Shown one piece after another: positions 35,938-46,772 of a DNA stretch of 64,000 bases. The position numbers and the translations under genes are program-made. The stretch lies in the NCBI GenBank assembly GCA_028571685.1, contig CM053140.1:29741501-29805500 (forward strand), given 5' to 3'. The notes under the pieces were generated by a model that was not told the DNA's origin, did not search any database, and was given only the letters and a program-made list of their open reading frames with translations. Source of the stretch: Heterohyrax brucei. Taxonomy: Eukaryota > Chordata > Mammalia > Hyracoidea > Procaviidae. The number at the start of each line of letters is the position of its first letter. Position 1 is the first letter of the stretch.

Positions 35938-37020
35938 TGCAGCTGCTAGGTGCTATCCGGTTGGTTCTGACATGTCATGTGACCTTGTGTACGCTAAAAT
36001 AAAACACTGCCCAGTCCTCACAGTTGTGGTATGCTTGAGCCCACTGTGTCGATTCATCTCATTGAAGGGCTTCCTCTTTGGTGCTGATCCTCTACTTAGC
36101 CAGGAAACCTTGGTGGGGTAGTGGTTAACTGCTATGTCTACTAATCTAAAAGACTGGCAGTTCAAATCTGCCAGGTACTCCTTGGAAACTCTATAGGACA
36201 GTTCTACTCTGACCGACAGGGTCACTGTGAGTCAGCATTGACTTGACAGCAGTGGGTTTGTTGGCTTTTCTACTTTACCAAGCATGATATCTTTCTCCAG
36301 GGACTGATCCCTCATGATGTGTCCAAAGTATGTGACACATAGTCTTGCCGTCCTTGCTTCTAAGAAGTATTGTGCTTGTGTCTCTTCCAAGACAGTGTGT
36401 TCATTCTCTTAGCAGTCCACAGTATACTAAGTGTTCTTCACCAACACCACAATTCAGAGGCCTCAATCCCTCTTCACTCTTTCTTATTCTATGTCCTTTT
36501 TCACATGCATATGAGGCAACTGAAAACATCATGGCTTGGGTCAGGGGTAACATCTTTGCTTTCCAACAGTCTGAAGACCTTTGTGGCAGATTTGCCCAAG
36601 ACAATGCATCTTTTGACTTCTTGACTGTTGCCTCCATGAATGTTGATTGTGGATCCAAATAAAACAAAATCCTTCACAAGCTCAGTCTTTTCTCTGTTTA
36701 GCATGATGTTGCTTACTGGTCCACTTGTGAGGGTTTTTGTTTTCTTGATGTCAAGGTGCAAGCCACATTCAAGGCTGTGGTTTCTGATCCTCACCAGTAA
36801 GCACTTCAATTCCTTTTCACTTCCAGCAAGCAAGAATGTGTCATCTGGATAACGCAGGTTGTTACCGAGTCTTCCTCCAGTCCTGATGCTCCATTCTTTA
36901 TACAGTCCAGCTTCTTGGGTTATGTGCTCAGTATATCAATTAAAAGGTATGGTAAAAGGATACAACCTTGACATACACCTTTCTTGACTTTATACAGGAT
37001 CCTCTTGTTCTGAGTGTCTA
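35938..37020 (-). mobile_element. RTE-type LINE 3' fragment with reverse-transcriptase remnant
   Basis: About 900 bp of LINE interrupted by a SINE. On the minus strand it encodes parts of an RTE reverse-transcriptase region: SEKELKCLLVRIRNHSLECG, LHLDIKKTKTLTSGPVSN, and a later FGSTINIHGGNSQEVKRC, typical of the domain downstream of the RT core, with frameshifts. The extreme 3' end, 'gctaggtgctatccggttgg' in plus reading, is the unit also scattered at 2905, 19064 and 25110. Confidence 0.75.
36098..36268 (+). mobile_element. AfroSINE-type SINE inside RTE LINE, with target duplication
   Basis: TCTACTT at 36091-36097 and again at 36269-36275. Removing the SINE and one copy restores the LINE. 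Landmarks 'aaaccttggtggggtagtgg', 'gactggcagttcaaatctgc', 'gacttgacagcagtgggttt'. Confidence 0.85.
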
Positions 37021-37109
37021 CATCATGGATTTCCAATGTAGTACAGTATTAGACAGCAAGAAAAATAACCCACCAAAAAAAAGCAAACCAGTTGTGACCC
37101 ACAACAGAG

Positions 37110-37220
37110 TAAGACCCGTGCTCCATAGCGTTTTCAATAGCTCCTTTTCCAGAAGTAGATTATGAGGTCTTTCTTCCAAGGTGCCTCTGGGTAGACTCAA
37201 TCCTCTAATCTTTTGGTAGC
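37110..37220 (-). mobile_element. AfroSINE-related fragment, antisense
   Basis: 'gttttcaatagctccttttc', 'aggtctttcttccaaggtgc', 'ctctgggtagactcaatcct', 'cttttggtagcagctg' read as the reverse of the variant SINE at 24229. Confidence 0.6.
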
Positions 37221-39480
37221 AGCTGGGTATGGGTACACTAAACTGTTTGTACTACTTGAGGAGGAAGAACCCAAGCCAATACATGAATCAGTGAACATCA
37301 CACGGGCCATCTGAGTGTGGATGACAGCCAATCAAATGACTTCAATGATTACCACCATAAAGAGCACAGAGTTCAAATCTTGCACAGACTGTCCACTCTG
37401 TGACACAATGGAAACATTCAGAGCTAAGCGCAGCCACAAAGGACCTGAAGGAAGGCTGGGAAGATGCTGGGAGATAAGCTGGTCAGCCCCAAGGACAGAG
37501 AAGGCCTGACTCATTGAGATGGCCTGCTGGGCCTGGGGCCCCAATGCTTTTCCTTATTCTGGCTTGGTATGTCTCCACTGACTGTCCTTCTTTCTCAGTT
37601 CATGTGGATCAGGTCGCTTTCAGAGAAAAGCAGTTCTGCTCCTGCAAAGCACTGGCAGTTAAGGGTCATCATCTGGCAATGGCCAACAGCCTTTATGAGC
37701 CCAAAGCGGCCCTGACCTCCATCTGCTGGGAAATGAGAAGCTGTAGGTGGCACCTGGTCTGTGCTGGGCACTGGCTAACCCTCCCCCAGGCCATTAGTGA
37801 TCAAGTCTGAATCATCTTTTTCTCACTCAGAAGACAAAGCACATAGCTTGGAGAAAACACATAAAACCAAACAGAAGCTGTCCCTTCTTGGCACTCATGG
37901 GCTCTTAGCCTTCCTGCCTCAGACCCCTTCTCAGAAAATGATGTGTGCAGAATCAAAAGGAAACTGATTCCCTGAAATGTGGTTGTTAAAAACAATACCA
38001 AGTGAGATAAATCATCACAAAAGGGCAACCACTGTATATGAAATAAGCAGACACATAGAACCTAAAGGGAGAGGGTGAGCAGGAGTTTTTGCTTAGGGAG
38101 CATTAATGGTGGTGGGAAAGGACAGCAAGAATGTTGGGGAAAAAAAAACATTTCAAGAACTGAACCTGTGGGATCTTTCTCACATATAGGTGCCACATGG
38201 AACGACAAGGTCCACCCTTGCGCCACTCCCTACCAGAATCTTACAGTGACATGGTCAAGGCAAAGTAGGACAATGCCTGGAACTTACCACAACGACAAAG
38301 CCACAGGTACTGCACATGGTGGTTTGTTGTTGCCTAAACTGACCATTGAAGAAACTCTCAACTACAATGTTTGTAAAAATAAAGATGCATTTTTTTTTTT
38401 TTTTCGTCTCTCTCCTACTCAACTTTCTAGCCCCCTAAATTCTAGGATGCCTGGATCCAAGGTTAAGAATTCCTGTTCTGGAATAAATAACTCAAGATGT
38501 TCTCAAACATCTTCTGAGGAAGTCTAAGTTTGTTCAGATTATCAACAGACCATGTTATTAAAACTTGTATCAGAAGTCTACAAGCTTTATATACTGTAAT
38601 TCAGAAATTCCACTGGTGGGTATTTTATCCTGCAAGGAAGTAATCAACAAATGTCTATGGCTGTCTGTCCATGGATGTCCGGGCAGCTTTGTTTTCGAAG
38701 CTGAAACCCTGGAAACCATCCAAGCCTTCAACAATAATGAATTTGTAACAAGCTGTGGGACGGTCACATACTGGGCCGCTGTGCACTCGGTCAGGGCCAC
38801 ACAGTGGGCTCCTACAGTTTTCCACACAAACATGTTTGCCATAGATAAAGTGAGAATGAGTGAGAAGACAGTTTACATAAAACGCTCCGATTCACAACAT
38901 ACAAACATTTCACAGAACATACCCTGAATTAGTTAGTACCTTAGTTCAGCAATTTCAGATGTGTTTACAATTTTTTCCACATTGAAAATGGATGACTTTA
39001 ATGTCAAACCTCCCGATTCTCTCTTAATGTGCCTTTTATGCTACCTAATATTGCTTCATTCAGCTTTAAAATGTTTGCAACTTTACATACTTCTGACGGC
39101 GTACTTCTACCTATTTTAAGTAACTTAAAAAAAAAAAAGTTTTAAAAAGCTACTGAACAAGGATTCTATCTCCAAACAGAAGCTTGTTTTCCTGTCCAGC
39201 AATGGTATCAACCTGTTCCAAGGTCCAGGCCTGAGAATTACAAGGTGCCACGAGAATGTCCACAAGGCCCCGCGAACCCAGTTGAAGTAGAGATAGGCTG
39301 AGCTGACTCTGAACCAAGTTGCAGCGTTGGCCTGAGTCACCGAACACCAGGTAGCAAAGGTGATATCTGGGCCAGGGAGTTCATTTCTGCTTTGAAATCC
39401 AGCCAGAACAAAAAGCTCTGCCACTTGACAAGGGCCACCCAGCCACTGGGTTCTTGGGTCCCCACGAAGCATCTTTACCT
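37221..39480. other. SLC35E2 first intron near the CpG island
   Basis: No gene recognised. Region 37985-38400 ends in an A/T-rich tail ('aaaataaagatgcat' then a T-run) and may be an old L1-derived piece. A pure T-run of about 16 lies at 38391-38404. Confidence 0.35.
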
Positions 39481-39524
39481 GGTCTTTTCTGCGAGGTGCA
39501 CCTAAATGAGGTCTTTGCTCTCAC

Positions 39525-39740
39525 CTGTCCAGGCGTCCAGATGCTTCCACCGCACACAGCACAAGCACACAGCACAAAGTGGACGGACCCTCGACAGCCT
39601 CTGGCCCTGCCTCCTGCGATCCCGCCCCTCCTTGCCCCCTCGGCCCAGTCCCCTTCCCTGCCCCCTGACCTCTTTAGCTCCTCCTGGTCCTCCTCCTCCC
39701 TGCTTACAGCTCCCTCCCCGCTCCAGCCTAGTCCTACCTG
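39525..39740 (-). other. SLC35E2B: Candidate noncoding first exon of SLC35E2
   Basis: On the minus strand a near-perfect donor, GGACAG|GTGAGAGC, cuts at 39525 inside the CpG island, with no competing gene on this strand nearby. A second donor, CTCACAG|GTAGGAC, lies at about 39735. Either could join the coding exon 1 acceptor at 22774. The 5' boundary given is arbitrary. Confidence 0.35.
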
Positions 39741-41066
39741 TGAGTCCCGGCTTACCGGAAGGGCCAGTCCCCCACTTTGGGGGAGGCAGAGAAGAGAGGA
39801 CGGCCCCAAAGGGGGAGCGGGGTGGGGAGGGAGGGACACCCCTGCCCGGGAGGCCACTCCGGGCCAGAGAGCAGTGTGCCAGGCAAGGAGGCCGGTGGGA
39901 GCGCACGGACCCACAGCGGGAGGAGTTGAGACCAGGGACCCGGTGGCCGGGAACCGTTTGGCTGCAGACGTCCGGCTAGCCCTCTGCCAGCAACCTCGCA
40001 GCTGTCTCACCCAGCTGCCTTAAGAGGCAACCTCAGGGGGCACATTTGCAGCGGGTCGAGGGGGAAGGTGCCGGGACTAAATCTGTGCCTAGATGACTCC
40101 GCAAAGTGAATGAAACCGGGTGACAGTGAATGAGGGGCAGTCCGACCAGAGCACCTCGGAGAAGGTGACGCTCGAAAGACAGGGAGCAAGAGGGTAGCTG
40201 GTGACTTAGGGTTCTAGACCCGAGCGCTGCGAGGGTAAGGGACAAGGTCGGTGGGCTCAGTCGCAAGAGCAGGGCGCCCATGTCAGAGTGTTAATTCAGC
40301 CTGTGTCTCAACTGCCCAGCCACGCTTAGAGAAACGGCCCAGATAATTCTAATAACGGAGCATGCTCCCAGCCGGAGCGCTGAAGCCGGCAGGATGGGGG
40401 TCTTCTCCAGCTTTCTGAAGCACGGAGCAACCATCCGAGTCCTGAGGCTGGCCTATCTCTGCCCTCCGGATCCAACCCCACCCACCTAGGAAGGTGCGCC
40501 CGAAACCAGACACTTCCGTGCTGAGGCCTGTACCTCCCAGAAGGTCAGAAAATGGTACCTTGACTCTCGGTGTGTGCAACCCTAGTACTGTGGCTGCGTG
40601 AATATAGTCTTCATGGTGTGGAGCAGGAACGTCCCCACCATGAGATGCAAAGGGCTGGAAAGGACGTTGCAGGTCCTCGGATGCCAGAGGGCGGAAGCGG
40701 AGGCGCCCTTCGCAGGCCGCCCAAGTTTTTCACTGATACAGGGATAGAAGCGAGGCCCTTCCCCAAGCTGGAATCGCAGCTAACCCCTCCGCGTAGGCCC
40801 TCCACCCACCGATCGGACCCGGCTGCAGAACGACAGTACGTGCGGGGGGTCTCTGTGCGCGTGCGGAGGGTCTCTGTGCGCATCCGGGGGGCGTAGCGGA
40901 CGCCCGGGGCCTTGGCCTGCGGGCATCGGATGGCAGGTGCGCTGGCCGCTCGCCCTGGGGTCGAGCGCCCACCCCGGGGGCTCTGGGTCGGTGGCAAGCG
41001 TCACTCTCCCTGCACTCTGGCAGCTCCAGTGCTGGGGCCTATTTTAGACCGGTCCTCGGGACCCAG

Positions 41067-41080
41067 ATTGGCCCCGCCCC
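41067..41080 (-). promoter_or_regulatory. CCAAT box plus GC box
   Basis: ATTGGCCCCGCCCC on the plus strand: adjacent NF-Y and SP1-type sites, in the densest part of the island. Confidence 0.45.
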
Positions 41081-42179
41081 AAGCGCTGGGCCTCGGTCGA
41101 GCGGAGTTTGCAAAGGGCCTTAAGGGGCGAGATCCTGGGAAGGAGTCGCCACGCGGCTGGCACGGAGCCGCCTCAACAAAGGGGTGCACAAGCCAAACGC
41201 TCGGCAATGGGCGGTGCGCTGCCTTAAGGGCGCGCGCTATTTAAGGTGGTCTGCGGCTCCGTGGGTGGAAAAAGGCCGCCTGGTGGTCTCCAGGATGCCA
41301 GCGGAAACCGAAAAACGGTCTGAGCCACCAGTATTGCCGCCGCATGTCCCTCCCCCCTCCCCTCCCCGCCCCTGGGAGAGCAGCCAACATGGAAGCCGGC
41401 TCCACCCCAGGCCTACGCAGAGCAGGTGTGCCCGGGAGTCCCTGGACTAGCTCCTCAGGTGACTCTGGCGCCTCCCGAAGTTTGTTAACACGGCTGACCT
41501 GTGCTGTGACTGTGAGACACGGCGAGGGGATGACATAGTTAAAACATCGTGGAAGGGTGCAAAACAGACCACGTTGTCATTTCCCCATCCAAAAACCCTC
41601 AGCAGCTGGGCTTTCTTGGGACAAGGAGGAAGCAAGCACATAGGAGAGGGAGCGGGTATGGGGGGGCGTTCTGAGAGCTGGCCAGCAAGAGGGAGCTCCC
41701 CCAGCTTAAAACCAGTGGTCTGGACCAAGGGTCTATGCCCTTGGCACAGTTCCTGGTACCTCGGGGCACCACAAGCAGCAGGGTAACATTCAGATATGGA
41801 GTTAAGTGGGAGAGAGGTGTATTAAGGGCATTCCAAGGTACTTGGCATAACTAAATGGCTCATTTCAGACCTAAATTAAGCCGCATTTTAAATGACAGCG
41901 CAGCACGACCCAAGTCTCTGCTTCTGTGTTCTGAAGAGGCAATTCAGTTTCTTGCAGAAGTTTTACTGCCGGCAACAAAAAAGAAGGGTACTACCAATTG
42001 TTTGTTAAAAGCTATTTGTCAAGAATGTTCACGCAGCGTGTCCTAGGGAAAAATACTTTGGTAAGTGTAAGGTTAGAAAACAGGTGAAGCCCTGCACTTG
42101 TCACTTGTCTCCTAACTCTGTAACCAGAAGTAACAGCCAATGAACCAAGTCTTAATCTAGATTATCTACTAAATCGCTC

Positions 42180-42240
42180 ACACCAGATTTGATTTGCTCC
42201 ATCGCAAAAAGTCAGAATTGACTTAGCAGCAACGGGTTTG
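42180..42240 (+). mobile_element. AfroSINE 3' fragment
   Basis: 'aaaaagtcagaattgactta', 'gcagcaacgggtttggcttg': the SINE tail only. Confidence 0.6.
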
Positions 42241-42299
42241 GCTTGATTCTGAGAACTTCACCCTGTTTATGACTTTTTGTAAGTAATAAACGTAGAAAT

Positions 42300-42694
42300 A
42301 TAGCTTGTTTCTTTAAGATAAGAGGAAAAAGCAAAGTTGTAGAAGTCGACTCGGTTTTTCCCTGGGATGTTAACTAACAGACTGGCTGATGCTGTAAAGA
42401 CTGCCTTGGTGAAACATATCCCCAGAAGCTAGAGATGAACGTGAAGTTAGAGATTGATGTCAAGAAAGGTTATCATTTGACAAGCCCCCCTCCCTTTGTA
42501 ACTTTTTTGTACCCCCTTCCTGAAATCCCCTGGCCTTCTAGAACTGAGTCTGTTTGCTCCACCTGGTAAAAAGCTCATTGTTCTTCCAGCAGTTTGAAAT
42601 ACTGCAGTGTCTCATCTGGATACTAGGGTCTTTCAGTTGCATGGAAATTCTTTTATCCTTCAATAAAACTCACTGCTTTTATCTCTAACACAGT
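42300..42694 (+). mobile_element. Probable solitary endogenous-retrovirus LTR
   Basis: Right end has the LTR pattern of U3-like sequence, AATAAA at 42662-42667 and a CA-terminated end near 'tatctctaacaca'. 'aaatcccctggccttctaga' and 'gtttgctccacctggtaaaa' lie in the R/U3 zone. The left boundary is uncertain. No retroviral reading frames were seen. Confidence 0.4.
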
Positions 42695-42844
42695 GTAAGT
42701 CTTTTTTCCATGACCGATAAGTTGTTGAGAACAGTGTGCTGGGAAACAGTAGGGGCCCTAGGAACGCGGTGTAGCTCCAGGTGATCTGGCTGCAGCTTGG
42801 ACACTGCTACTGCACAGCCAACCTGGAGGAGGGGAAAAAAAAAA

Positions 42845-43005
42845 AAAAACCCACTGCCTTCAAGTTGATTCCAACTCATAGCGACCTTATATAACAGAGT
42901 AAAACTGCCCCATATAGTTTCCAGGGAGTGCCTGATGGGTTTCAACTGCCAACTTACGGTTAGCCAACATAGCACTTAACCGGTATGTTACCGGGGGACT
43001 CTAAA
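42845..43005 (-). mobile_element. AfroSINE-type SINE, antisense
   Basis: 'cactgccttcaagttgattc', 'caactcatagcgacc', 'gtaaaactgccccatatagt', 'catagcacttaaccggtatg', preceded by an A-run of 16 at about 42835. Confidence 0.8.
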
Positions 43006-43299
43006 CCAAATGAGTGAATGCTGAGGGGGTAGGGAAGTCGGGGTCAGGCTTCCCTGGGGACAGCATTACATTTACACAGGCGGGATGAATCAGAGGCATT
43101 ACTGGCGACCAGTTGACACAGAGGCGACCCCAGGCCAGACGCTGAAGGGCCTGCAGGCCACAGAAGTACCCAAGATTTTGCCCAGGGCAGGACAAGCAGA
43201 GAACGGGAGTTCACGTTGCCACTGCTGCCATTTTGGGATTACGTTACCAGCCCCCAGCTGTGTGTGAGCGAGCAGCACCCGAAGCGTCTGAGAGCGTGG

Positions 43300-43900
43300 T
43301 ATGGTTGGTGACAAACAGGGGACCCAGGAAGCAACGTTAGATCCTTTGGGATCTAACTGGGAAGACTGTGGCTCCAGGATCCTCCCAGTCCTCGGTCGCC
43401 GCAAATCTGGACAAGGAAGAGCCTCACTCCTGAAGCGTCTGCGTGCAACGGCGCCTGGTAGCCCCGGCCCGGCCCTTCCTGCAGGAGCCAGTGCCAGCGC
43501 TGGGGCCACGACGCCATTCTTCCGGGAAACTGCAGGCAGGCGGAGACGCGGACCGCGGGACGGGCCGCGAAGCAGAACGGACCCTCACTAGCCCGGGCTG
43601 TGCCATTTCCCAGGAGCTAACCGCTGCAACGAGAGCCACCCGGCCGTCGGGGGGCGAGCCGGAAGTGACGAGCCGGAAGTCGCTGGCGCACTGCTCGCCT
43701 GAGCGGACGCTGTCGCGATGGTGTGCGAGCCGCCCTGCTGGAGTCTCGCTCGCTGTCGCGCGGCGTTAACGGGCAGCGCAGCAGAGTCGCTGTGGTTGTT
43801 GCCCGTGGAGCTCTACCACCGCGGCTCCGGCGGGGGTGGGACGAAGGCCTGTGTTCTCTGGGACCGCTGCCCGAGTTTCCCTTTTAGGGTCGGAAAATCC
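43300..43900. promoter_or_regulatory. Second CpG island with tandem ETS sites, gene unassigned
   Basis: CpG-dense sequence about 2 kb to the right of the first island. Contains a 14-bp direct repeat with two CCGGAAGT ETS sites (43659-43666, 43673-43680), the arrangement seen at many ubiquitously active start sites. An ATG at 43718 opens a plus-strand frame of 91 codons (MVCEPPCWSLARCRAALTGS...) without a recognisable domain. This could be an alternative SLC35E2 start or an unannotated transcript. Confidence 0.5.
43656..43683 (+). promoter_or_regulatory. Tandem ETS/GABPA sites (14-bp direct repeat)
   Basis: gagccggaagtgac followed directly by gagccggaagtcgc. Direct ETS pairs at this spacing bind GABP heterotetramers in known promoters. 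Confidence 0.6.
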
Positions 43901-44839
43901 AGTTCCGATAAGGCTGTTTTTTTTTTTTTTTTAAAAAAAAAAAAAAGACAAGGAGAACACAGTGGTTCCTGTGCTGACACTGGCCCTCACTAGAAGGAGC
44001 TCTGGAGTAGCTGGATGGGACTGAGGCCATCGCCAAGCAGTCCCGCTGGGGTGGCACGTCGCGGGCGCTTCAGGCGCGAGGCTCTTCCTTCCTGGTCCAC
44101 ATCGGCGGCTGCCGAGGACTGGGAGGAGCCTGGGAGATCCCTAAGGATAAGCTTTCAGAAGCGGAGAAATTACAGGCCGGGGGCTTTCTTTTAAGACTAC
44201 GTGTAAATTTGGCTAAATTTTACCTTGCTTTTCTTTGCATTGTATTAAGTCTTTCCTTCGCAATCTTGGCGAGAGGGTCAGTTAATGGACGAGTGAGTGG
44301 TGTTGGCTTCCTTTCTTGCCTGCCTCCTTCATGGTGGTATCTCTGTGCCTGCAGATGGCGTTGAGGACCATGACCCTGTTCCCGCAGGTTTCTCCTGGGC
44401 ACTGGGTGCCCCTCTGCAGCCCTGGGGGATAGTCAGCAGCTGAAAACTGAAAATAGAAAATAGAAAAAGTATGCCGCAAAAGTTGAAGTACACACTTTAG
44501 AAGGTAATCTGATGTCTTCTTCATGGCTATTTTCATCCTTCGTGAGAACTCTGTACATCTGAAAGCACTTTGCACATCGGATTTTGTAGGTTACACAAAA
44601 CCCCAAGATGCCCAGCTGGTTGTGGCCACTCCTGGTCAGCAAGTTTGTGGTCTGCAAGTTGTTAGCAGACAAGTAATTTCAGAAGCAAATTTGTAAAAAA
44701 AAAAAAAAAAATTCATGTGGGACACAGGTGCATTTTAACCAGTTTGAAATAATGTCCTACCAGGCAGTCCCCTCTCTTTCCAGAAAAGGACAGTGTTTGC
44801 TCCACCTGCAAAGCCAGCCTCCGGGCAGTCCTGTCCACA
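43901..44839. other. Intergenic, right of second CpG island
   Basis: Begins with a T16/A14 pair at about 43917-43946. CpG-rich again at 44030-44110. An A-run of 17 at about 44696. A weak possibility is a diverged processed sequence ending at that A-run, but no gene is recognisable. Confidence 0.3.
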
Positions 44840-45200
44840 CTGCCAGCTGATAAAGCCAAACCATTTTAAAGTGTACAGTCCAGTGACACTCAGTACATCA
44901 ACACTTGTATAACCATTGCCTGTCTCTAGTTCCAGAACATTCTTACCGTGTCACAGTAAAATTTTTATAAAATGTGGTATATTCATACACAGTATTATGT
45001 TACCATAAAAGTGACTTATACTATATTACGAGTTAACCTTTAAAACATGATGCTCTGTGAAAGAGGTCAGACATAAAAGACCACACATTATACGATTCCA
45101 TTCTATAAAATATCTAGAGGAGACAAATCAATAGAGGCAGAATACAGATTGGCGGTGCCAGGGACTAAGGGTTGGGAAGATGGGGAGAAATCACTTGGTA
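44840..45200 (+). mobile_element. Old L1 3'-end fragment
   Basis: 'taccataaaagtgacttata', 'atgatgctctgtgaaagagg', 'ttctataaaatatctagagg', 'agaggcagaatacagattgg' follow the order of the L1 end seen at 17800-18240. Confidence 0.6.
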
Positions 45201-45224
45201 GGTAAGGAAATTTTTTGGAAACTA

Positions 45225-45667
45225 ACATCATTATCTTTTTGAGATACAAAGGAGCAGATTAAGCGAGTAAGCAGAGATGGAAAAAGGGAGATGTCATACC
45301 ACCTGAAGCTCAACAAAGAGCCAAGGAACACGCCAAAAAGAAACCAGGGCCTTACAAAGGACACAGAGAGAGAAACTTCTAGAGCCAGGACCCCAAATTC
45401 CAACTTTTGGTCTCCTCAACTGTAAGAACATTTAATTGAAGCCACCCACTTGTGTATTGGTTACAGCCCAAACTAAAACCCAAACATATTGCCTTTGAGT
45501 TGATTTGGACTCATAATGGGTGCATAGGACAGAGTAGAGCTGCCCCACAAAGTTTCCGTGGAGTGACTGGTGGATTCCAACTGGCAACCTTTTGGTTAGC
45601 AGCTGAACTCTTTAGGTAGTGTGCCACCAGGTCATCTCTGTTACAGCAGCACTGGATAATGAAGACA
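45225..45667 (+). mobile_element. Afrotherian LTR-type repeat, 3' part, split by a SINE
   Basis: 'gagatgtcataccacctgaa', 'caaattccaacttttggtct', 'gaagccacccacttgtgtat', then after the SINE 'ttacagcagcactggataat' and 'gaagaca'. Same 3' end as 12661, 33168 and 62194. Confidence 0.6.
45468..45640 (-). mobile_element. AfroSINE-type SINE in LTR, with target duplication
   Basis: TTACAGC at 45461-45467 and 45641-45647. Antisense landmarks 'gagttgatttggactcataa', 'gagctgccccacaaagtttc', 'aaccttttggttagcagctg'. Confidence 0.8.
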
Positions 45668-45689
45668 CTGGGTCATACAGTAATTCTAT

Positions 45690-45800
45690 ATTTAACTTCT
45701 TTGGAGAACCGCCTACTGTTTTCCACAGTGGCTGCACCATTTTACATTCCCCTAGCAAGGCACGGAAGTTCCAGTTTCTCCACACCCTCACCAGTTTTTT
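45690..45800 (-). mobile_element. L1 ORF2 3'-end fragment, antisense
   Basis: 'ttccacagtggctgcaccat', 'tttacattcccctagcaag', 'ttccagtttctccacaccct' are the reverse of the L1 segment at 17100-17200. Confidence 0.6.
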
Positions 45801-45879
45801 TTTAAAATTATAGCCATCAGTTACAGGGTAGAACTGCCCCATCAGTTTTTTTCTTGGTTATAATCTTGACTGAAGATGA

Positions 45880-46035
45880 ATGATTAAGTGCTACATCTGC
45901 TAACCAAAAAGTTGACAGTTCAAATCTGCTGGGTGCTTCTTGGAAACTCTGTGGAGCAGTTCTACTTTGTCCTACAGGGTCACAATAAGTTGGAATTGAC
46001 TCGGCAGCAGTGGATTTGGTTTGGCTTTTTACTTA
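45880..46035 (+). mobile_element. AfroSINE-type SINE
   Basis: 'taagtgctacatctgctaac', 'gttgacagttcaaatctgct', 'gttctactttgtcctacagg', 'gactcggcagcagtggattt'. Confidence 0.8.
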
Positions 46036-46603
46036 CTCAGAGCCACTGGGGGAGTTTAAATTGTCAGTCTTTTGGGTAGCAGTGCTTGCATCATACAGGC
46101 TCCTTCCATGTGAAGGCATCATAAACTGTTTAACCACTGGGGATTGGTGATTTGTCAGTCTTAGCAATGCCACTGCAAATTGCTCTGAGAATAAATCACA
46201 AAATTTGCTGTAGTTTTTGACTTCCTCTGGTTGGATTCCAAGTAGAATTTGGGGGTTGAAGGGCACAGCCAGGATTCACTGCACCCTTGACACCTTCAAA
46301 TGTGGCCATCTAAACTTCTTTGCTAATTTGATGGGGGGGGTGGCTTATGATGGGGCCTTAATGTTTTATTACTTAATTTTTGTTTTTGTAAATTAGAAAT
46401 GAGTTTGATCATTTGTCTTTTATTTATTAGCTATTTGTATTTTTTTCCTTGAATCATTAGTTTCTGTTCAAGTTTTTTTCTCAGTGTTTTGTGTGAAAAG
46501 GATGAGTTTTTTTCCTACATTATTAACATAAATGTGTTGTATTATTGTGAATGTTTTCTCTGTTTGCATGTAGTCTTTTGTTTATGTGGTGTGTGTGTTA
46601 ATA

Positions 46604-46772
46604 AGGAAACTCCAGTGGCATTATGGTTAGGTGCTAGGGCTGCTAACCACAAGGTCAGCAGTTCAAATCCACCAGGCACTCCATGGAAACTCTCTGGGGC
46701 TGTTCTACTGTGTCCTGTAGGGTCATTATGAGTCAGAATTGACTTGAGGGCATTGAGTTTGGTTTGGTTTTG
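46604..46772 (+). mobile_element. AfroSINE-type SINE
   Basis: 'gaaactccagtggcattatg', 'aaggtcagcagttcaaatcc', 'gtcattatgagtcagaattg', 'acttgagggcattgagtttg'. Confidence 0.8.

Larger units (their letters stand above)
39490..41420 (-). promoter_or_regulatory. SLC35E2B: CpG island, probable SLC35E2 promoter
   Basis: About 1.9 kb of GC- and CpG-rich sequence, densest at 40780-41300, located about 17 kb upstream of the SLC35E2 coding exon 1 acceptor. That gives a transcription unit of about 33-35 kb, similar to what I recall for the human gene. It includes an ATTGG (CCAAT reverse) at 41067-41071, CCCCGCCCC at 41072-41080 and GGGCGG at 41209-41214. Orientation is inferred from the donor at 39525. 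The open frames in the island show no recognisable domain. Confidence 0.55.

Noticed and set aside
39381-40023. Long open frames on both strands (209, 189, 157 and 134 codons)
   Set aside because: Overlapping frames on both strands in a CpG island, Pro/Arg/Gly-rich composition and no domain; stop-poor GC-rich sequence explains them.
41390-41450. ATG-initiated frame in the first CpG island (MEAGSTPGLRRAG...)
   Set aside because: It is short, has no domain, and is followed by ordinary sequence; it is on the opposite strand from the likely SLC35E2 transcript.
44180-44720. Possible processed pseudogene ending in a 17-A run
   Set aside because: I could not match the minus- or plus-strand translations to any known protein, and no target duplication was evident.
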